Positions 47,097 to 55,822 of a stretch of 64,000 nt of DNA are shown here, in pieces. The stretch lies in NCBI RefSeq assembly GCF_026167665.1, contig NZ_CP098740.1, positions 620,001 through 684,000 on the forward strand. Direction: 5' to 3'. Made by a program: the position numbers and the translations under genes. A model generated the notes under the pieces. That model did no database searches, was not told the origin of the DNA, and saw only the letters and a program-made list of their open reading frames with translations. This DNA comes from Streptomyces drozdowiczii. GTDB taxonomy: Bacteria > Actinomycetota > Actinomycetes > Streptomycetales > Streptomycetaceae. The stretch's first letter is position 1. Every line of letters begins with the position of its first letter.

Positions 47097-48626
47097 ATGT
47101 CCGTGTCCACCTCGCCCCGCAAGGGTGCCGGGCCCAGTGCGCCGAAGGACGAGGAGCAACGGCTCCGTGAGCTCGGCTACCAACCGGTCCTGGCCCGCCG
47201 CATGGGCGGGTTCGGCAACTTCGCGATCAGCTTCTCCGTCATCTCGATCCTGTCCGGGTGCATGACCCTGTACGGCTTCGGCATGTCGACGGGCGGCCCG
47301 GCCGTGATGCTGTGGGGCTGGGCCGGGGTCGGCCTGTTCGTGCTGTGCGTCGGGATGGCGCTCGCCGAGGTGACGAGCGCGTATCCGACGTCGGGGGCGC
47401 TGTACTACATGGCGGACCGGCTGGGTGGCCGCAAGTGGGGCTGGTACACCGGCTGGCTGAATCTGCTCGGGCTGCTCGGTGCCATCGCGGGCATCGACTA
47501 CGGCGCCGCGCTGTTCACGGGCGCGCTGATGAAGATCCAGTGGGGCTTCACGCCGACCCCGGGCAAGACGATGATCATCTTCGTCTGCATCCTGCTGCTG
47601 CACGCCGTCATCAACCTGTTCGGGGTGCGGCTCGTGAGCATCCTCAACTCGGTCAGCGTGTGGTGGCATCTGGTGGGTGTGGCGGTGATCGTCTCCGTAC
47701 TGGCGATCGTGCCCGCGCACCACCAGTCGCCCTCGTTCGTGTTCACCGAGTTCGTCAACGACACCGGCTGGCACAACCCGTTGTACGTGGCGGCGATCGG
47801 GCTGCTGCTCGCGCAGTACACGTTCTGCGGCTACGACGCCTCCGCGCACCTGTCGGAGGAGACCTCGAACGCCTCGGTGTCGGCGGCGCGCGGCATCGTC
47901 CGGGCGATCTGGGTGTCGTGGGTGGCCGGTTTCGTCCTGCTGGCCGGGCTCACCTTCGCCATCCAGGACTACGTGGGTACGCAGAAGACCGACACCGGTG
48001 TGCCGCCCGCGCAGATCCTGATCGACGCGCTCGGCACCTCCGGCGCGACGGCGATGCTGCTGATCGTGATCGCGGCGCAGCTGTTCTGCGGGAACGCCGA
48101 GGTCGCCGCCGCCAGCCGGATGGTGTTCGCGTTCAGCCGGGACAACGCGCTGCCCGGTTCCTCGCTCTGGCGGAAGGTGAGCGCGCGGACGCAGACGCCG
48201 GTTCCCGCGGTGTGGCTGTCGGTGATCGTGGCCGGGGTGCTCGCCCTGCCGTCGCTGTACTCGGCGACCGCGTACGGCGCGGTGACGGCGATCAACGTCA
48301 TCGGCATCACACCCGCGTACGCGATCCCGATCTTCCTGAAGCTGCGCGCCGGGGGCCGCTTCCAGCGCGGGCCGTGGCACCTGGGCCGGTGGTCGAAGCC
48401 GGTGGGCTGGATCGCGGTGGTGTGGGTGGCGATCGTGACGGTGCTGTTCCTGCTGCCGCAGTCGTCCCCGGTGACGATCGGCTCGATGAACTACGCCTCG
48501 GTCGCCCTGGTCGTCGTGCTGGTCCTGGCCACGGTGTGGTGGTTCGTCGCGCGGCGCTCGTACGGCACGCCGTCGGCGTACGGGAACGCGCGCGAGCAGG
48601 CGGAGATCGAGGAGGGCATCGTCTGA
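47097..48626 (+). CDS. APC-family amino acid permease
   Basis: 509 residues with about 12 membrane helices. Early motifs GFGNFAISFSVISILSGCMT, VTSAYPTSGALYYMADRLGG and WYTGWLNLLGLLGAIAGIDYG are those of the amino acid/choline transporter (BAT1/GABA permease-like) group; QYTFCGYDASAHLSEET is the conserved substrate-region helix. It imports amino acids or amines with protons. The ATG at 47097 has AGGAGG just upstream. The specific substrate is not deducible from sequence. A strong convergent terminator follows. Confidence 0.93.
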   Translation: MSVSTSPRKGAGPSAPKDEEQRLRELGYQPVLARRMGGFGNFAISFSVISILSGCMTLYGFGMSTGGPAVMLWGWAGVGLFVLCVGMALAEVTSAYPTSGALYYMADRLGGRKWGWYTGWLNLLGLLGAIAGIDYGAALFTGALMKIQWGFTPTPGKTMIIFVCILLLHAVINLFGVRLVSILNSVSVWWHLVGVAVIVSVLAIVPAHHQSPSFVFTEFVNDTGWHNPLYVAAIGLLLAQYTFCGYDASAHLSEETSNASVSAARGIVRAIWVSWVAGFVLLAGLTFAIQDYVGTQKTDTGVPPAQILIDALGTSGATAMLLIVIAAQLFCGNAEVAAASRMVFAFSRDNALPGSSLWRKVSARTQTPVPAVWLSVIVAGVLALPSLYSATAYGAVTAINVIGITPAYAIPIFLKLRAGGRFQRGPWHLGRWSKPVGWIAVVWVAIVTVLFLLPQSSPVTIGSMNYASVALVVVLVLATVWWFVARRSYGTPSAYGNAREQAEIEEGIV

Positions 48627-48648
48627 CCGGCCCCGCCGGTATACGCGA

Positions 48649-48684
48649 GACGGCCCTCGCGGACGCGTGTCCGCGGGGGCCGTC
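48649..48684. terminator. Convergent terminator
   Basis: GACGGCCCTCGCGGAC / GTCCGCGGGGGCCGTC around GCGT, a 16-bp stem with one G-U pair, between the permease and the convergent TauE gene. Confidence 0.8.
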
Positions 48685-48696
48685 GGCGTAACGCCT

Positions 48697-49464
48697 TCAG
48701 GTGAGCAGGAGTTGGAGGCCGCCGACGACGGTCGCGGCCAGGACGATGCGCTCGAAGAGCCGCTGATCGATGCGGTCCACGCACTTGCGGCCGATCCAGG
48801 CGCCCGGGAGGACGAACACCAGCAGGCAGGCGTCCAGCAGCAGGGAGCGCCCGTCGATCAGCCCGAGGCCCACGCTGAACGGCACCTTCGTGGTGTTCAC
48901 GATCAGGAAGAACCACGCCGAGGTGCCGAGGAAGCCCAGTTTCCGGAATCCGGCCGAGAGCAGGTAGAGCGACATCACCGGGCCGCCCGCGTTGGCGACC
49001 ATGGTCGTGAATCCGCCGAGCACCCCGTACGAACGTGCCTTGAGCCGTTCACCGGCGGTCGGCGGTCCCTCGTCGGCGCCGGGTTCGGCGACGGCCTGGG
49101 CCGTGCGGCGGCGCCGGACGGTGACCCCGGCCATGAAGACCAGGATCGCGCCGATCGAGATCCGCACGGTGGCGTCGTCGGCCCACATCATGAACAGCGT
49201 GCCCGCCACCACGCCCGCCGCGACGGCCGGGAAGAGCCGCAGCAGGGTCGGCCAGTGCGCGTGGCGCCGGTAGACGAGGACCGCGAGCACATCGCCGGCG
49301 ATCAGGAGGGGGAGCAGCACTCCGGTGGACTCGCGGGCGGGGAGAACCGCCGCGAAGACCGCGAGGCTGATCGTGTTGGCGCCGCTGACGGCCGTCTTGG
49401 AGAAGCCGACGAGTGCGGAGGCCGCGGCCAGTGCCGCCAGTTGCCCGAGGGTAAGTGTGTCCAT
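48697..49464 (-). CDS. TauE/SafE family anion exporter
   Basis: 255 residues with about eight membrane helices and the repeated TauE motif: LAALAAASALVGFSKTAVSG in the first half and SYGVLGGFTTMVANAGGPVM in the second. The family exports sulfite, sulfoacetate or similar organic anions. The ATG start is at 49464. It reads in the same direction as lutABC and lies 38 bp after lutC, so it may be a fourth gene of that operon. A role in lactate or other organic acid movement is only inferred. Confidence 0.9.
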   Translation of the reverse strand: MDTLTLGQLAALAAASALVGFSKTAVSGANTISLAVFAAVLPARESTGVLLPLLIAGDVLAVLVYRRHAHWPTLLRLFPAVAAGVVAGTLFMMWADDATVRISIGAILVFMAGVTVRRRRTAQAVAEPGADEGPPTAGERLKARSYGVLGGFTTMVANAGGPVMSLYLLSAGFRKLGFLGTSAWFFLIVNTTKVPFSVGLGLIDGRSLLLDACLLVFVLPGAWIGRKCVDRIDQRLFERIVLAATVVGGLQLLLT

Positions 49465-49501
49465 GCCAGGCAGAGAGCGTAATCCCGCCCGGCATGATCA
49501 C

Positions 49502-50134
49502 CTAAACGTCTGTGCGAATGACAACCGCGAGGGTACGCGGGCCGTGGACGCCCTCGACCCGCTCCAGTTCGATGTCGGAGGTGGCCGAGGGTCCGCTGAT
49601 CAACGTGGTCGGGCGCTCCGGCACCAGCCGGGCCACCGCCTCCGGCACTCCCACCTCCACGGTCGACAGGTCGACCACGCACACATGGAGGTCGGGGACG
49701 AGGGACAGCGCCCGTCGCCCCTGGTCGGGCGAGCCGTCCAGGAAGATGGTGCCGGTCTCGGCGCAGCTGACGGCGGACGCGGTGACGACCCCGTCGAGGG
49801 CGTCCAGGCGCGGCGCCGGGATCTCCGCGGAGTCCTGCTGGACCTCGCCGTCGTACGCGTCCAGCCACCCGGTGTCGAGCCCGGGGGGCACTCCGATGCG
49901 CGCGGCTCCCCGCTCCCGCAGCACCCCGGCGATCACCTCGGCGGTCCGGTCGGCGGTGCAGGGGTGGACCTGCGCCTTGTAGTCGACCAGCCGGTCGGTG
50001 AAGAGGGCGAGGCGTTCGTCGTCCGGGAGGGTGCGTCCGGTGCGGTAGGCGCGCGGGACGGGTGTCTCCCGGGCAGGTGCCAGGGCGAGCGCGTCCCGGA
50101 CGCGGCCGAGCACGGTGTCACGGGCGGTCGTCAT
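49502..50134 (-). CDS. lutC: LutC-family protein of L-lactate oxidation (LUD domain)
   Basis: 210 residues, one LUD domain: VVTASAVSCAETGTIFLDGS and PTTLISGPSATSDIELERVE with GVHGPRTLAVVI are the family signatures. It works with LutA and LutB to oxidise L-lactate to pyruvate in a flavin-independent, Fe-S complex. The ATG overlaps the lutB stop (ATGA), so the three lut genes are translationally coupled. Confidence 0.95.
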   Translation of the reverse strand: MTTARDTVLGRVRDALALAPARETPVPRAYRTGRTLPDDERLALFTDRLVDYKAQVHPCTADRTAEVIAGVLRERGAARIGVPPGLDTGWLDAYDGEVQQDSAEIPAPRLDALDGVVTASAVSCAETGTIFLDGSPDQGRRALSLVPDLHVCVVDLSTVEVGVPEAVARLVPERPTTLISGPSATSDIELERVEGVHGPRTLAVVIRTDV

Positions 50135-51669
50135 GCGCCGTCCTCCTGCTGCTGGTTGCGGGTGTGCTCGGCGGACGCCTCGCGCATGGCGGCCGCGCCC
50201 TCGGCCGAGGCCATCCAGGCGCGGAAGGTCTGCTTCGGCGGGGCGGGGGTGTCGCGGCTGTCGCTCCAGCCGTTCAGCGGGGGCGGCAGCGCCGGGAGCT
50301 TGCCGTCCCGGGCCAGGGCGCGGCCGAGCCGCGACGCCTTCTGGGCGGCGGTGTACGCCTTGGGGCGGCTCATCACCGCGCCGGCCGCCTTCATGGCCAG
50401 CTTCTCGGCGGTGGTGCCGGACTGCTCGGTGTGCTGGTGGCGCAGTTCGACGAGCAGCGAGGGGATGTCGATCTTGACCGGGCAGGCGTCGAAGCAGGCC
50501 CCGCAGAGGCTGGAGGCGTACGGCAGCGAGCTGTTGGGGTCGTCCTTGGCGGCGTCCATGCCGGCGAGCTGCGGGGTGAGTACGGCCCCGATCGGCCCGG
50601 GGTAGGTGGAGCCGTAGGCGTGCCCGCCGGCCCGCTCGTACACCGGGCAGACGTTGAGGCAGGCCGAGCAGCGGATGCAGTTCAGCGCCTCGCGGCCGAT
50701 GCGGTCCGCGAGGGCCGCGGTGCGGCCGTTGTCGAGGAGGACCAGGTGGAAGGTCCGCGGTCCGTCGCCGGGGGTGACGCCGGTCCACATCGAGGTGTAC
50801 GGGTTCATCCGCTCGCCCGTGGAGGAGCGCGGCAGGAGCTGGAGGAAGACCTCCAGGTCCTGGTAGCGCGGGAGGACCTTCTCGATGCCCATGACGGTGA
50901 TCAGCGTGTCGGGGAGGGTCAGGCACATGCGGCCGTTGCCCTCGGACTCCACGACGGAGAGGGTGCCGGTCTCGGCGATCCCGAAATTGGCCCCGGAGAC
51001 GGCCACCTTGGTGGTCATGAACTTCTCGCGCAGATAGGCGCGGGCGGCGGCCGCCAGGTGGGCGGGCACGTTGTCCAGGGCCGGGTCGACGCCGGGGATC
51101 TCGTTGAGGAAGATCTGCCGGATCTCGTCCCGGTTGCGGTGGATGGCGGGGACGAGGATGTGCGAGGGCTTGTCGTGGGCGAGTTGGACGATGAGTTCGG
51201 CGAGATCGGTCTCGTGCGCGGTGATGCCGAGGGATTCGAGGTGTTCGTTGAGCCCGATCTCCTGGGTGGCCATCGACTTGACCTTGATGACCTCGTCGCT
51301 GCCCGTCTCCTGGACGAGCCGCGCGACGATCTCGTTGGCCTCGACGCCGTCCCGTGCCCAGTGGACGGTGCCGCCGCGTGCGGTGACGTTGCGTTCCAGC
51401 TCCTCCAGGAGTTCGGGGAGCCGGTTCATGGTGTCGGTCTTGATGGCGGAGCCGGCGTCGCGCAGCTCCTCCCAGTCGGGCAGTTCGCCGGTGACGTTCA
51501 GGCGTTTGGCGCGGATGGTGTGGGTGGCGCGGCCGAGGTTGCGGCGCAGCTGCTCGTTGCGCAGCTCGTCGTGGGCGGCGGCGGGGAACTTCCGGTCGCC
51601 GCGCAGATGGCCCGTGCCGTACGGGGAGCGGGGCGGGGTCGCGGGCATGCCGAGAAACGTCGCGCTCAT
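50131..51669 (-). CDS. lutB: LutB-family iron-sulfur protein of L-lactate oxidation
   Basis: 512 residues. An N-terminal LUD domain (about 70-310, with AVSGANFGIAETGTLSVVES) is followed by two [4Fe-4S] binding motifs, CIRCSACLNVCPVY and CGACFDACPVKI, and a C-terminal helical tail. It carries electrons from lactate oxidation in the LutABC complex. The ATG at 51667-51669 overlaps the lutA stop. Confidence 0.96.
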   Translation of the reverse strand: MSATFLGMPATPPRSPYGTGHLRGDRKFPAAAHDELRNEQLRRNLGRATHTIRAKRLNVTGELPDWEELRDAGSAIKTDTMNRLPELLEELERNVTARGGTVHWARDGVEANEIVARLVQETGSDEVIKVKSMATQEIGLNEHLESLGITAHETDLAELIVQLAHDKPSHILVPAIHRNRDEIRQIFLNEIPGVDPALDNVPAHLAAAARAYLREKFMTTKVAVSGANFGIAETGTLSVVESEGNGRMCLTLPDTLITVMGIEKVLPRYQDLEVFLQLLPRSSTGERMNPYTSMWTGVTPGDGPRTFHLVLLDNGRTAALADRIGREALNCIRCSACLNVCPVYERAGGHAYGSTYPGPIGAVLTPQLAGMDAAKDDPNSSLPYASSLCGACFDACPVKIDIPSLLVELRHQHTEQSGTTAEKLAMKAAGAVMSRPKAYTAAQKASRLGRALARDGKLPALPPPLNGWSDSRDTPAPPKQTFRAWMASAEGAAAMREASAEHTRNQQQEDGA

Positions 51670-52433
51670 CGGGCGGCCTCCGTCAGGACGTGGGGCGAGG
51701 TGCGGGTGGAGGAGAGGATCTGGGCGAGGTGCAGGGTCGTCGTTCCGGCCTTGATACGGGAGAGCCCGCCGCCGATGTGCATCAGGCAGGAGGAGTCACC
51801 GGCGGTGCACACCTCGGCTCCGGTGGCGGTGATGTTGCGCATCTTGTCCTGGAGCATCGCGGTCGAGGTGTCGGCGTTCTTCACGGCGAAGGTGCCGCCG
51901 AACCCGCAGCAGGCGTCGGCCTCGCCCAGCTCGACCAGGTCGATCCCGTCGACGGCGCGCAGCAGCCGCAGCGGTTTGTCGCCTACCCTGAGCATGCGCA
52001 GCGAGTGGCAGGTGGGGTGGTACGTGACCCGGTGCGGGAAGTACGCGCCGACATCGGTCACCCCCAGCACGTCCACCAGGAGTTCGGACAGCTCGTACGT
52101 CTTCGCCTTGACGGTCGCAACGCCCGCGCGCAGCGCCGCGTCCCCGTACCGCTCGGCGACGATCTCGTGCTGGTGGCGGACCGATCCGGCACAGGAGCCC
52201 GACGGCATGACGACGGCGTCGATGGAGCTGTCACCGAACTGGGCGGCGAAGTTGCGGACCAGCGGGACGGGTTCGCGCTGGTAGCCGGTGTTGACGTGCA
52301 TCTGGCCGCAGCAGGTCTGGCCCGGCGGGAACACCACCTCGTGGCCCAGGCGGGCCAGCAGCACCGCGGTGGATTTCACCGCCTCGGGGAAGAGCGTGTC
52401 TCCCAGACAGGTGGCGAAGAGTCCGATGCGCAT
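51666..52433 (-). CDS. lutA: LutA-family iron-sulfur (CCG domain) protein of L-lactate oxidation
   Basis: 255 residues with two CCG cysteine-rich domains: FPPGQTCCGQMHVN and EADACCGFGGTFAVKN, plus CLGDTLFP near the start and THPTCHS-type cysteines (YHPTCHSLRML). First gene of lutABC. The start MRIGLFATC (ATG 52431-52433) is used; an in-frame ATG at 52448 is an alternative. A TGGTC/GACCA palindrome 50 bp upstream is the probable operator for the adjacent FadR-type regulator. Confidence 0.95.
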   Translation of the reverse strand: MRIGLFATCLGDTLFPEAVKSTAVLLARLGHEVVFPPGQTCCGQMHVNTGYQREPVPLVRNFAAQFGDSSIDAVVMPSGSCAGSVRHQHEIVAERYGDAALRAGVATVKAKTYELSELLVDVLGVTDVGAYFPHRVTYHPTCHSLRMLRVGDKPLRLLRAVDGIDLVELGEADACCGFGGTFAVKNADTSTAMLQDKMRNITATGAEVCTAGDSSCLMHIGGGLSRIKAGTTTLHLAQILSSTRTSPHVLTEAAR

Positions 52434-52482
52434 GGGTCTCCCGATCATGGCTCTGGGTGGGCGGGCGACGCGCGTCACCACT

Positions 52483-52497
52483 TATGGTCCGACCATA
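52483..52497. promoter_or_regulatory. FadR/LldR-type operator before lutABC
   Basis: TATGGTCCGACCATA, a perfect 15-bp palindrome carrying the GntR/FadR consensus TGGTnnnACCA. It lies 50 bp upstream of lutA and shares TGGTC/GACCA with the site in front of the regulator gene. Confidence 0.8.
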
Positions 52498-52532
52498 CTA
52501 CGCTCAGCCGCAGAAACTCCGTGGGTACGCGC

Positions 52533-52581
52533 AAGAGCCGCCGCGCGGACCCGGGCTTCGGGCATCGGCGCGGCGGCTCTT
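52533..52581 (-). terminator. Terminator after the FadR-type regulator gene
   Basis: AAGAGCCGCCGCGC (52533-52546) and GCGCGGCGGCTCTT (52568-52581), perfect 14-bp arms, just after the regulator stop. It isolates the regulator from lutA downstream. Confidence 0.75.
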
Positions 52582-52594
52582 CGGCGTACGGGGT

Positions 52595-53329
52595 TCAGGC
52601 GTCGGTGAACGGTTCGTCCACGAGGGTGCCGTGCAGCCCCCGGATGTGGGTCTCGACCAGGTCCGCGGCCCGCGCCCCGTCGCCCGCGCGGACCAGCCGC
52701 AGCAGGTCGGCGTGGTCCGCGTTGAGCGCGGCGGCGGTGGCCGGCCAGTCCGGCTCCGCCTCCAGCGCGCGCAGGATCAGCGGCCGGACGGACTCGCGGA
52801 CGGCGGAGGTGAGCGTCGAGGTCAGCGCGTTGCCGGAACTCCGGGCGATCCTGACGTGGAACCGGGTGTCCAGGTCGTTGAACTCGGGCACCCCGATGTC
52901 CGGCGCGCCCATGCGTGCGACCAGCTCCTCGGCCTCGTCCAGATCGGCCGGCTCGGCGTGCAGCGCGGCCGCCTCGAAGCTGGACCGCTCCAGCACGACC
53001 CGGGCCTCCAGCATGTCCCCGAGGCTGTAGCTGCCGAGCGCGAAGTGGAGCCGGAGCAGTCGGCCGAGCGCGTCGTCGGGGTTGCGGACGATGCGGGCGC
53101 CCGCGTCGGGCCCCCGGCCCGGCTGGGCGACCAGCACACCGATGGTCTCGAGCACCCGCAGCGCCTCGCGGAGGGCCGACCGGCTCACGCCGAGGACGGG
53201 GGCGAGTTCCCGTTCGGGCGGCAGGCGGTCACCGACCTTGAGATCGCCGGCGAACACCCGCTGCTCGATGCTCCGGAGCACCAGCTCGTGTGTGCGCGAC
53301 TGCCGTACGGGCTCCCAGTCGACGGGCAT
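52595..53329 (-). CDS. GntR/FadR-family regulator of lutABC (LldR-like)
   Basis: 244 residues. The N-terminal winged helix-turn-helix is LRSIEQRVFAGDLKVGDRLP then PERELAPVLGVSRSALREAL. The C-terminal FCD domain carries the metal-binding Asp/His residues (DTRFHVRIARSSGN, LNADHADLLRLVRAGD, VETHIRGLH). FCD regulators next to lut genes respond to lactate. The ATG is at 53327-53329. Palindromes with TGGTC/GACCA occur upstream of both this gene and lutA, so it probably controls both. Confidence 0.92.
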   Translation of the reverse strand: MPVDWEPVRQSRTHELVLRSIEQRVFAGDLKVGDRLPPERELAPVLGVSRSALREALRVLETIGVLVAQPGRGPDAGARIVRNPDDALGRLLRLHFALGSYSLGDMLEARVVLERSSFEAAALHAEPADLDEAEELVARMGAPDIGVPEFNDLDTRFHVRIARSSGNALTSTLTSAVRESVRPLILRALEAEPDWPATAAALNADHADLLRLVRAGDGARAADLVETHIRGLHGTLVDEPFTDA

Positions 53330-53340
53330 GGGCCATCCTC

Positions 53341-53393
53341 TGTTCCGGTCGGAACATCCCACTATGTCACACACGGTGTGTGGTCGGACCACA
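53341..53393. promoter_or_regulatory. Operator palindromes before the FadR-type regulator
   Basis: TGTTCCGGTCGGAACA (53341-53356, perfect 7-bp arms) and TGTGGTCGGACCACA (53379-53393, perfect around one base). The second matches the TGGTC/GACCA site before lutA and suggests autoregulation. The first is a different motif of unknown partner. Confidence 0.65.
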
Positions 53394-53409
53394 GGCCGGA
53401 GGCCATCCG

Positions 53410-54453
53410 TCAGTACGTCACGACGATGCGCCGGGCCACCCCGTCCACCCGGATCACGCCGCCGTACGGGATGACCACCTGCGGGTCCGTGTGGCCGCAG
53501 TCCACGTCGAAGACGGCCATGGTGTCGGGGGCGTACTCCGCGAGGGCGCGCAGCACCGCCTCCCGCTGCTCCCGGCGGTACAGCGCACCGGCTTCCGCGT
53601 CGAGCGGCTTGTCGAAGGACCAGTTCTTGGCGCGCCCCATCAGCAGGGCGGGGAAGCGCCGCAGCAGGCCCCGCTCCCCCATGTTGCGCAGGATGCGGTA
53701 CACCTCGTCGGCGCCGGGCAGCTCCTCGGAGGTTTCGAGGAACAGCACCCGGCCCTCGTAGGCCTCCGGGGGCTGGATCTCCCGGTCGGCCATCAGCATC
53801 CAGGCCAGGATCTCCAGGTTGCCGCCCCAGCTCGCCCCCTCGACCACCCGGTCCGCGTGGTGCCAGCTCCAGTCGTCGGCGGGGAGCAGGTCGGGCTCCT
53901 GCTCGAAGGTGCGCGGGTCCCTCCAGTCCCGGTTGGTGCTGCCGCTCTCCTTCGCCGGCGTCAGCTCGTACGCGCCGTGGGTGAAGAGCGCGGCCCGCAG
54001 GGACTCGGCCGTCTGCGGGTGCAGAGCGCCGGGCCTGCCGAGCTCGACCATGACCGAGCCGCCGTGGTAGCCCACGATGCCGAGGTTGTCGAGGAACACC
54101 AGCAGGTTGGTGTTGTCGCTGTAGCCGAAGAACGGCTTGGGGTTGGCGCGCAGCAGTTCGCGGTCCAGGTGGGGCAGCACGGTGATCTGGTCGTCGCCGC
54201 CGATGCTGGCTATGACGGCCTTGATCTCCGGATCGGCGAACGCGGCGTGCAGGTCGGCGGCGCGCTCCTGCGGGGTCGAGCCCATCTTCCGGGTGCAGGG
54301 GTACTCCACCGGCTCGAGGCCGAAGTCCTCGCGGATTCTGCGCAGGCCGAGTTCGTGCGGCAGCGGGAGGAGGCCGGGCAGTCCGGACGAGGGCGAGAGC
54401 ACGGCGACGCGGTCGCCGGGCCGGGGCTTGGCGGGGTAGCGGGAAGGTGTCAT
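53410..54453 (-). CDS. LD-carboxypeptidase family protein (peptidase S66)
   Basis: 347 residues. The S66 catalytic triad is visible: Ser in FFGYSDNTNLLVFL, Glu in LFLETSEELPGADEV and His in DVDCGHTDPQVVIPYGG. Family members trim the tetrapeptide of peptidoglycan (LdcA) or cleave microcin C-type nucleotide-peptide antibiotics (MccF). The conserved architecture here is compatible with the MccF-like branch. There is no signal peptide. The ATG is at 54451-54453, 10 bp from the NTF2-like gene upstream, so they may be co-transcribed. Confidence 0.92.
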   Translation of the reverse strand: MTPSRYPAKPRPGDRVAVLSPSSGLPGLLPLPHELGLRRIREDFGLEPVEYPCTRKMGSTPQERAADLHAAFADPEIKAVIASIGGDDQITVLPHLDRELLRANPKPFFGYSDNTNLLVFLDNLGIVGYHGGSVMVELGRPGALHPQTAESLRAALFTHGAYELTPAKESGSTNRDWRDPRTFEQEPDLLPADDWSWHHADRVVEGASWGGNLEILAWMLMADREIQPPEAYEGRVLFLETSEELPGADEVYRILRNMGERGLLRRFPALLMGRAKNWSFDKPLDAEAGALYRREQREAVLRALAEYAPDTMAVFDVDCGHTDPQVVIPYGGVIRVDGVARRIVVTY

Positions 54454-54462
54454 CGGGTGAGC

Positions 54463-54882
54463 CTACGCAGGTCCGCCGGGGCTGTCCGCCGGATATGCGC
54501 GGGCGGCCCCCGCCGGGCCGGCCGGGGTGCCCTGGTGGAAGTACATCCGCCACCGCTCACCGGTCCTGCGCCACAGCGAACTCCGCCTGAACAGCATGCC
54601 GTTGCGCTCGGTGACGTACGTCAGGTGGACCAGGTCGGGGGCGAGCAGGGTGCCGGACAGCTCGGAGACGTCCGGGCCGGGGTCGTCGTCCTCCACGGCG
54701 GACGTGACGGCGAGGACGGAGGCGCGGTCGTAGCGGCGTCCGGAGGCGCCGAACTCTGCGAACTCCGGGTCGAGCAGGTCCGTCACCGCCTCGGGCGACG
54801 CCCGTACCGCCGGGTCGAGCAGCCGCAGTTCGCCCGCCATGGCGGCCCGTACGGCCCGCCCTTCCTCGTCGCTGAGCTTCAT
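54463..54882 (-). CDS. NTF2-like / DUF4440 protein
   Basis: 139 residues with the cone-shaped NTF2 fold: LSDEEGRAVRAAMAGELRLLD, LLDPEFAEFGASGRRYDRAS, and LVHLTYVTERNGMLFRRSSL then WRRTGERWRMYFHQGTPAG. Members are small enzymes or ligand-binding proteins; no catalytic residues are clear. The ATG is at 54880-54882. It lies between a methyltransferase and an LD-carboxypeptidase gene, all leftward. Confidence 0.87.
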   Translation of the reverse strand: MKLSDEEGRAVRAAMAGELRLLDPAVRASPEAVTDLLDPEFAEFGASGRRYDRASVLAVTSAVEDDDPGPDVSELSGTLLAPDLVHLTYVTERNGMLFRRSSLWRRTGERWRMYFHQGTPAGPAGAARAYPADSPGGPA

Positions 54883-54914
54883 ACGGACCGACCTTACGTC
54901 GGCGGGGTGCGGGG

Positions 54915-55655
54915 TCAGGCCAGGACCAGCAGGTCCATCCAGCTCACGGCGGGGCGGTCCGGCTCCTGTTCGGCCGCCGTACGCAGCCGGCGCATCCCGC
55001 GCTCGAACTCGTCGTCGGCCAGGCCGCGCAGCTTCGCGTCGGTGTCCCGCCTGATCCGGTCCGCGAACGCGGCAAGGCTCGGCGCGCTCTCCTGCGGCAC
55101 CGCGTGCAGGGCGACACGGGAGAAGCCGGCCCCCGCGAACGCGGCGCACGTCTGCTCCACCGTGGGGTAGCCGTCCACGATGCGCTCGGCGCCGGGGAAG
55201 AAGCGCACCCGCAGGTCCCGTGCGCACCGGCCCGGAAACGAGTTGCGGATGAGCACGGGCGCGCCGGGCTTCAGGGCCCTGCGCAACTCCCGTGCGGCGG
55301 CGGGCAGATCACCGATGTGGTGGACGACCGAGCCCAGCCAGGCCGCGTCCGCGCAGCCGTCCGGCACCGGCAGCGCCTCGGCCCGCCCGTCCAGCGCCTC
55401 GATCAGCCCGTTCCGGGGGATCAGCGCCCGCATGGCGGCGGCCGGTTCCACGGCCAGGACCCGGACGCCGAACCAGTCGGCGAAAGCGGAGGCGAACGAG
55501 CCGGTGCCCGCGCCCACGTCCAGGACGGTGGCGCCCGGTGCGAGTTCCACCTCGGCGGCGACGGCGGCGCGCCATGCGGTCAGCCCGTCGCGCGGTATCT
55601 CCCGGGCGAGGCGGTAGTCCTCGGCGAAACGACGGTCGGGGGCGGTCGCTTCCAT
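54915..55655 (-). CDS. Class I SAM-dependent methyltransferase
   Basis: 246 residues. Motif I ATVLDVGAGTGSFASAFA binds S-adenosylmethionine, and LAVEPAAAM, AAWLGSVVHHIGD and RALKPGAPVLIR are the later motifs of the UbiE-like fold. The substrate is unknown. The ATG at 55653-55655 has GAGGGC upstream. It is 32 bp upstream of the NTF2-like gene and probably in the same transcript. Confidence 0.9.
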   Translation of the reverse strand: MEATAPDRRFAEDYRLAREIPRDGLTAWRAAVAAEVELAPGATVLDVGAGTGSFASAFADWFGVRVLAVEPAAAMRALIPRNGLIEALDGRAEALPVPDGCADAAWLGSVVHHIGDLPAAARELRRALKPGAPVLIRNSFPGRCARDLRVRFFPGAERIVDGYPTVEQTCAAFAGAGFSRVALHAVPQESAPSLAAFADRIRRDTDAKLRGLADDEFERGMRRLRTAAEQEPDRPAVSWMDLLVLA

Positions 55656-55822
55656 GGGGCCCTCACTTCTGGGCGCGGTCGGGCGGGTCCACCGCGCCTC
55701 GTCGGCGGATGCTAGCGACACCCCCACCACATGTCTAGACCAAGGAGGACGGCAGCTGCGGGCGGCGGGGCCGACCGGGAGCACCCACCCAGTTCATAGG
55801 ATTCTCAGGCAGTCCGGTTACC

